From Gemmatimonas sp. (GTDB taxonomy: Bacteria > Gemmatimonadota > Gemmatimonadetes > Gemmatimonadales > Gemmatimonadaceae), in NCBI RefSeq assembly GCF_027531815.1, contig NZ_JAPZSK010000017.1, positions 180,399 to 244,398 on the forward strand: a DNA stretch of 64,000 nt, given 5' to 3'. This document shows positions 61,603-64,000 of the stretch, one piece after another. The position numbers and the translations under genes were made by a program. Each line of letters begins with the position of its first letter. The stretch's first letter is position 1. The notes beneath the pieces are model-generated. The model was given only the letters and a program-made list of their open reading frames with translations. It was not told the DNA's origin and did not search any database.

Positions 61603-63149
61603 CGCTAACCAGGGATTAAGCTGGCGGCTAGCGCAGGCTAGATGCGTTTCATTGCTGAGTCTGATGCAGTTGCAAACTGCCTAGAGGCGGCCACTAAGCT
61701 CACGGCAATCCACTCGAGCTGTTCACACTTCCCCTTCGCGCAATGATCCGACGATCTGGCTGTTTCTTGTTCATGCTGGCCTTGCACGCCTGCACTGGTA
61801 CCGCCGAGCGATCCGATACGGGCAAGACGGCTCGCGATAGCGCCGGCGTGTCGATCGTAGAACACTCGGCCGCGTACATGGCGGCTCTCCCCGAGTGGAC
61901 GCTCGACAGCACGCCGCTGCAAGAGCTGCGCGGCGACGCGACAGACACGCAGTTCGCGAGGATTCTCGACGCGGTGCAGCGTGCCGACGGCGGCTTCTAC
62001 GTTGCCGATCAGCAGCAGCGGGACATCAAGGCCTTTGCGGCGAGCGGCGCGTTCGAGCGAGTGCTGAGCCGACCGGGCCGCGGTCCCGGCGAGGTAGGCT
62101 ACGTCAGTCGACTACAAATGCTTGCGGGTGACTCACTGGCTTTTGTTGATGCCAACAATCGGCGCGTGTCGGTGTTCGGACCGAATGGGCATTTCGCGCG
62201 TCAGGTCCTCTTTCCGCGCTTCGAGGATGGCTCGTCGGTCCGCATCAATATGCAGCTGATGGACGGACGACTGCTTGGATCGCTACGCCAGCCGTGGGTG
62301 GAGGCGACGGAAAATCGCGATTCCGTGTATCGGACACCATTCGCAATCGTGGCGTATCGCGTCGTTCCTTCGACCGGCGCGGACACCGGAGTTCCACCCG
62401 CCGATGTCGATACGATCGCCGTGGTGCCCGATGGCGAAGCCTATCGCGCCAACAGCACCGAAGATGGGGAGACGCGGGCCGACGAGCATCCGCTGCGGTT
62501 CGGCCACAACACGATCGTCGCCTCCGATGGTCGTCGTACGTTTGTGGCGACCAATGAGACGGCGGAGATCGTGGAGTACGGCGCGAAGGGCATGGTGCGG
62601 CGTATCCGCAGCGCGCGGACACCACGCCCCGTCACCGACGAAGACCGGGTACGGTTGGAAAGTGAGGTGCTCGATGCCGTGGAGAAAAGTGGTCGCCCTG
62701 CGTCTGCCAAGGCCGACGTGCAACAGATGGTGAAAGGCTGGCGGTATGCGAAGTCGCATACGCTCGCTTCGCGCCTTCTGGTAGGTGCCGACGGTGGCCT
62801 GTGGGTAGAAGACGCGTGGGTCCTCGAGAACGACCCCCGTCAGTTCTTCGTGTACGACAGCACTGGCATAGCGCTCGCACGCGTCGTGCTACCACCGCGC
62901 ATTCATGTCCTGCGGGTTAGCACGCGCGAGATCCTGGGGGTGTGGAGGGACTCGGACGACGTCCCGCATCTGAGGCGCTGGAGCATCTCCCGCCAGCCCT
63001 GATTGGCGTGACTGTGATACTGCATTGGCGAAGGCGACTCGCGGGCAGTGTCCCGGCGCAGTCGGCCTAACGGTGCTTGCTGCAGACGGGCGTTTTCGGA
63101 AGCTCGCTGCGCTCGCGATGATGTGATCGCCCGCTGCAGAAGCCAGGCG
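61597..63149 (+). mobile_element. integron gene cassette 1 (beta-propeller lipoprotein)
   Basis: The cassette begins TTAGGC, just after the G of the core site, and its own attC opens with the exact inverse GCCTAAC at 63065. This is the pairing expected of a circularisable cassette. It contains one gene in the same direction as the attC, as is usual. Confidence 0.75.
61743..63002 (+). CDS. six-bladed beta-propeller lipoprotein (cassette gene)
   Basis: 419 residues from ATG 61743 (MIRRSGCFLFMLALHACTGT). The Cys in LHAC gives a lipobox-like end to the signal peptide. Blade motifs: ARILDAVQRADGGFYVADQQ, IKAFAASGAFERVLSRPGRG, SLAFVDANNRRVSVFGPNG, and, near the C-terminus, ADGGLWVEDAWVLENDPRQF. 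The R-P-G-R-G-P-G-E element is common in the 6-bladed propeller (NHL-like) lipoproteins of Gemmatimonadota. It is the only gene between two cassette boundaries. Function not known; surface binding likely. Confidence 0.75.
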   Translation: MIRRSGCFLFMLALHACTGTAERSDTGKTARDSAGVSIVEHSAAYMAALPEWTLDSTPLQELRGDATDTQFARILDAVQRADGGFYVADQQQRDIKAFAASGAFERVLSRPGRGPGEVGYVSRLQMLAGDSLAFVDANNRRVSVFGPNGHFARQVLFPRFEDGSSVRINMQLMDGRLLGSLRQPWVEATENRDSVYRTPFAIVAYRVVPSTGADTGVPPADVDTIAVVPDGEAYRANSTEDGETRADEHPLRFGHNTIVASDGRRTFVATNETAEIVEYGAKGMVRRIRSARTPRPVTDEDRVRLESEVLDAVEKSGRPASAKADVQQMVKGWRYAKSHTLASRLLVGADGGLWVEDAWVLENDPRQFFVYDSTGIALARVVLPPRIHVLRVSTREILGVWRDSDDVPHLRRWSISRQP

Positions 63150-63155
63150 TTAGCC
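63065..63155 (+). repeat. attC site 1
   Basis: 91 bp. Inverse core GCCTAAC (63065-63071) at the left, core GTTAGCC (63149-63155) at the right. The arms are imperfect inverted repeats (GCTTGCTGCAGACGGGCG against CGCCCGCTGCAGAAGCC) whose CTGCAG blocks (63080-63085, 63134-63139) are shifted by one base, the extra-helical base that attC hairpins need. A 35-nt variable terminal part (AAGCTCGCTGCGCTCGC) fills the middle. Confidence 0.8.
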
Positions 63156-63872
63156 AGTGTGGCGGCATGAAGGGTAGGCGGTAAGGATTGGGACAGACGT
63201 TTCAACCATGGAGGCCGCAATGACCAAGACAGTGCTGTTGCTCGGGATCGTTGGCGCGCTCCGCAGCGTCGCGCCGTCGTTGTCTCACGAAGCTGTGGTG
63301 CGACCACCGCTCCTCGTCCGAGACACGACCTCGGCGGTCGCTCTTGAGGTGCGCCGACTCGATTCGCTCGCCACGGCCGAGTGTATCCAGCGCGTGGCGG
63401 AGCGCTCGGGCTTTCAAGCATGGCCGGAGGTCGAGCCGGTAGACGCGCGAGTCGTAGGGCGCCGATGGGTTCGCCAAGCAGACGGGACAGGGAGCATCGA
63501 GGCGCTGAAGACGATCCTGCGCGTCGGCCCTGACAGTGTCCATGTGTGGGCGCGGCTGTCACGCGCGCCCGAGGATCGTACGCTGAACGCCGGTGTTGGT
63601 ACGGCGCGTCAGATTCTCACCGAATGTCCCCGCAAGCGTACTCGGTTGCCGGTGCCCCCGACCGGTGCTGAGGCGCGGTAGCCAATCTGGGCGATCCGCG
63701 CGGGCTGGTCTTGCGGTGCCGTCGTAGCGCGTCGGGTAGGTAAGGCCGAAGTGCCGGTAGCGCGACCACCAGCGAACGATGCGACCTTGGCAAACGATGC
63801 TTGCTGCAGGCGGGCAGCGCGGTAGCTCGCTGCGCTCGCATCTTGTTGAATCGCCCGCTACAGAAGCCCGCG
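63150..63872 (+). mobile_element. integron gene cassette 2 (small secreted protein)
   Basis: It begins TTAGCC and its own attC opens with GGCAAAC, the inverse with one mismatch. 723 bp, one gene, same direction as the attC. Confidence 0.7.
63220..63681 (+). CDS. hypothetical secreted protein (cassette gene)
   Basis: 153 residues. A GGAGG Shine-Dalgarno at 63210-63214 (inside an in-frame ATG at 63208) points to ATG 63220 as the start (MTKTVLLLGIVGALRSVAP, a short signal peptide). The rest contains SAVALEVRRLDSLATAECIQ, GFQAWPEVEPVDARVVG and TILRVGPDSVHVWARLS, a compact alpha/beta layout with two Cys. No family recognised, as is usual for integron cassette genes. Confidence 0.6.
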   Translation: MTKTVLLLGIVGALRSVAPSLSHEAVVRPPLLVRDTTSAVALEVRRLDSLATAECIQRVAERSGFQAWPEVEPVDARVVGRRWVRQADGTGSIEALKTILRVGPDSVHVWARLSRAPEDRTLNAGVGTARQILTECPRKRTRLPVPPTGAEAR

Positions 63873-63878
63873 TTATGC
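63789..63878 (+). repeat. attC site 2
   Basis: 90 bp with the same layout and clear sequence similarity to attC 1: GGCAAACGATGCTTGCTGC at the left, GCTCGCTGCGCTCGC in the middle, GCCCGCTACAGAAGCCCGC and the core GTTATGC (63872-63878) at the right. The shared inner sequence shows that the two sites belong to one family, as in chromosomal integrons. Confidence 0.8.
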
Positions 63879-63899
63879 AGATCACTACCCGAACGACTC

Positions 63900-64000
63900 A
63901 TGCGCATCTTTGGTCATGCCCTGCGCACACGGCGCATTCTGCAGGTTGGCTTGGTTGTCGCTGGCGCGGTCGCAGGCGCAGTCTTCGGCCTTGTCCTCAC
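63900..64000 (+). CDS. 5' end of a membrane or secreted protein in cassette 3 (partial)
   Basis: ATG 63900 opens a frame that runs off the right edge: MRIFGHALRTRRILQVGLVV followed by further hydrophobic residues (AGAVAGAVFGLVL). A basic start followed by a long hydrophobic helix suggests an inner-membrane anchor. It begins 27 bp after the cassette boundary (63873, TTATGC). No product can be named. Confidence 0.5.
   Translation, partial: MRIFGHALRTRRILQVGLVVAGAVAGAVFGLVL

Noticed and set aside
61420..61742. Possible tRNA or rRNA fragment near the cassette array
   Set aside because: No cloverleaf, no CCA end and no conserved rRNA word; the repeats are explained by integron core-site motifs.

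Overview
The window reads as a chromosomal segment of a GC-rich Gram-negative bacterium, most likely a member of the Gemmatimonadota (Gemmatimonas-like). This is inferred from style, not from a marker gene. The signs are a SusD-type outer-membrane protein, many Sec/lipobox secreted proteins, transmembrane Ser/Thr kinases with TolB/TPR tails, a BTAD-ATPase regulator with a periplasmic tail, beta-propeller lipoproteins, frequent start/stop overlaps, and scarce Shine-Dalgarno sequences. No rRNA, tRNA or CRISPR array was seen.

Layout. 1-4.0 kb: the 3' end of a SusD-like gene, then a DUF305/LVIVD-repeat pair on the minus strand. 4.0-6.0 kb: divergent aromatic amino-acid genes, namely an ACT-less prephenate dehydratase and a DAHP synthase preceded by a 26-residue Phe/Tyr-rich leader peptide and a hairpin (an attenuator). 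6.0-11.2 kb: a decayed kinase gene and a minus-strand run of UvrC-like nuclease, response regulator, histidine kinase and Vgb-like propeller. 11.6-19.3 kb: Fe-S cryptochrome/photolyase, small membrane proteins, a DUF1080 protein and an isoquinoline-1-oxidoreductase-type molybdoenzyme pair. 19.4-30.2 kb: lipoproteins, SelO, NlpE-like protein, MsrB/MsrA, a secreted beta-lactamase-fold protein, a giant BNR/sortilin-like propeller and a VOC protein. 30.5-33.4 kb: small secreted proteins. 33.4-41.9 kb: a five-gene, tightly coupled minus-strand operon with a dockerin-bearing metzincin protease, three lipoproteins with cohesin-like segments and a transmembrane Ser/Thr kinase. 42.4-46.8 kb: a double USP protein, a Phd/VapC toxin-antitoxin pair, an M28 peptidase and a small secreted protein. 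47.0-51.5 kb: a GNAT protein and a four-gene coupled CsgG-like/DUF6175 operon. 51.5-56.2 kb: the membrane-tethered BTAD-STAND regulator, divergent from an AlkB-rubredoxin fusion. 56.2-61.1 kb: a PQQ dehydrogenase, a Spy-like protein, and a cytochrome c/copper-monooxygenase-like protein with a secreted partner. 61.4-64.0 kb: an integron-type gene cassette array with two clear attC sites and no integrase in view.

The most novel-looking units are the dockerin-protease/cohesin-lipoprotein/kinase operon, the cassette array, the aroF leader attenuator and the CsgG-DUF6175 operon. Two large palindromic intergenic elements (about 11.3 and 24.0 kb) and a dispersed GCAGGGA-type repeat family are further structures that coding genes do not explain.
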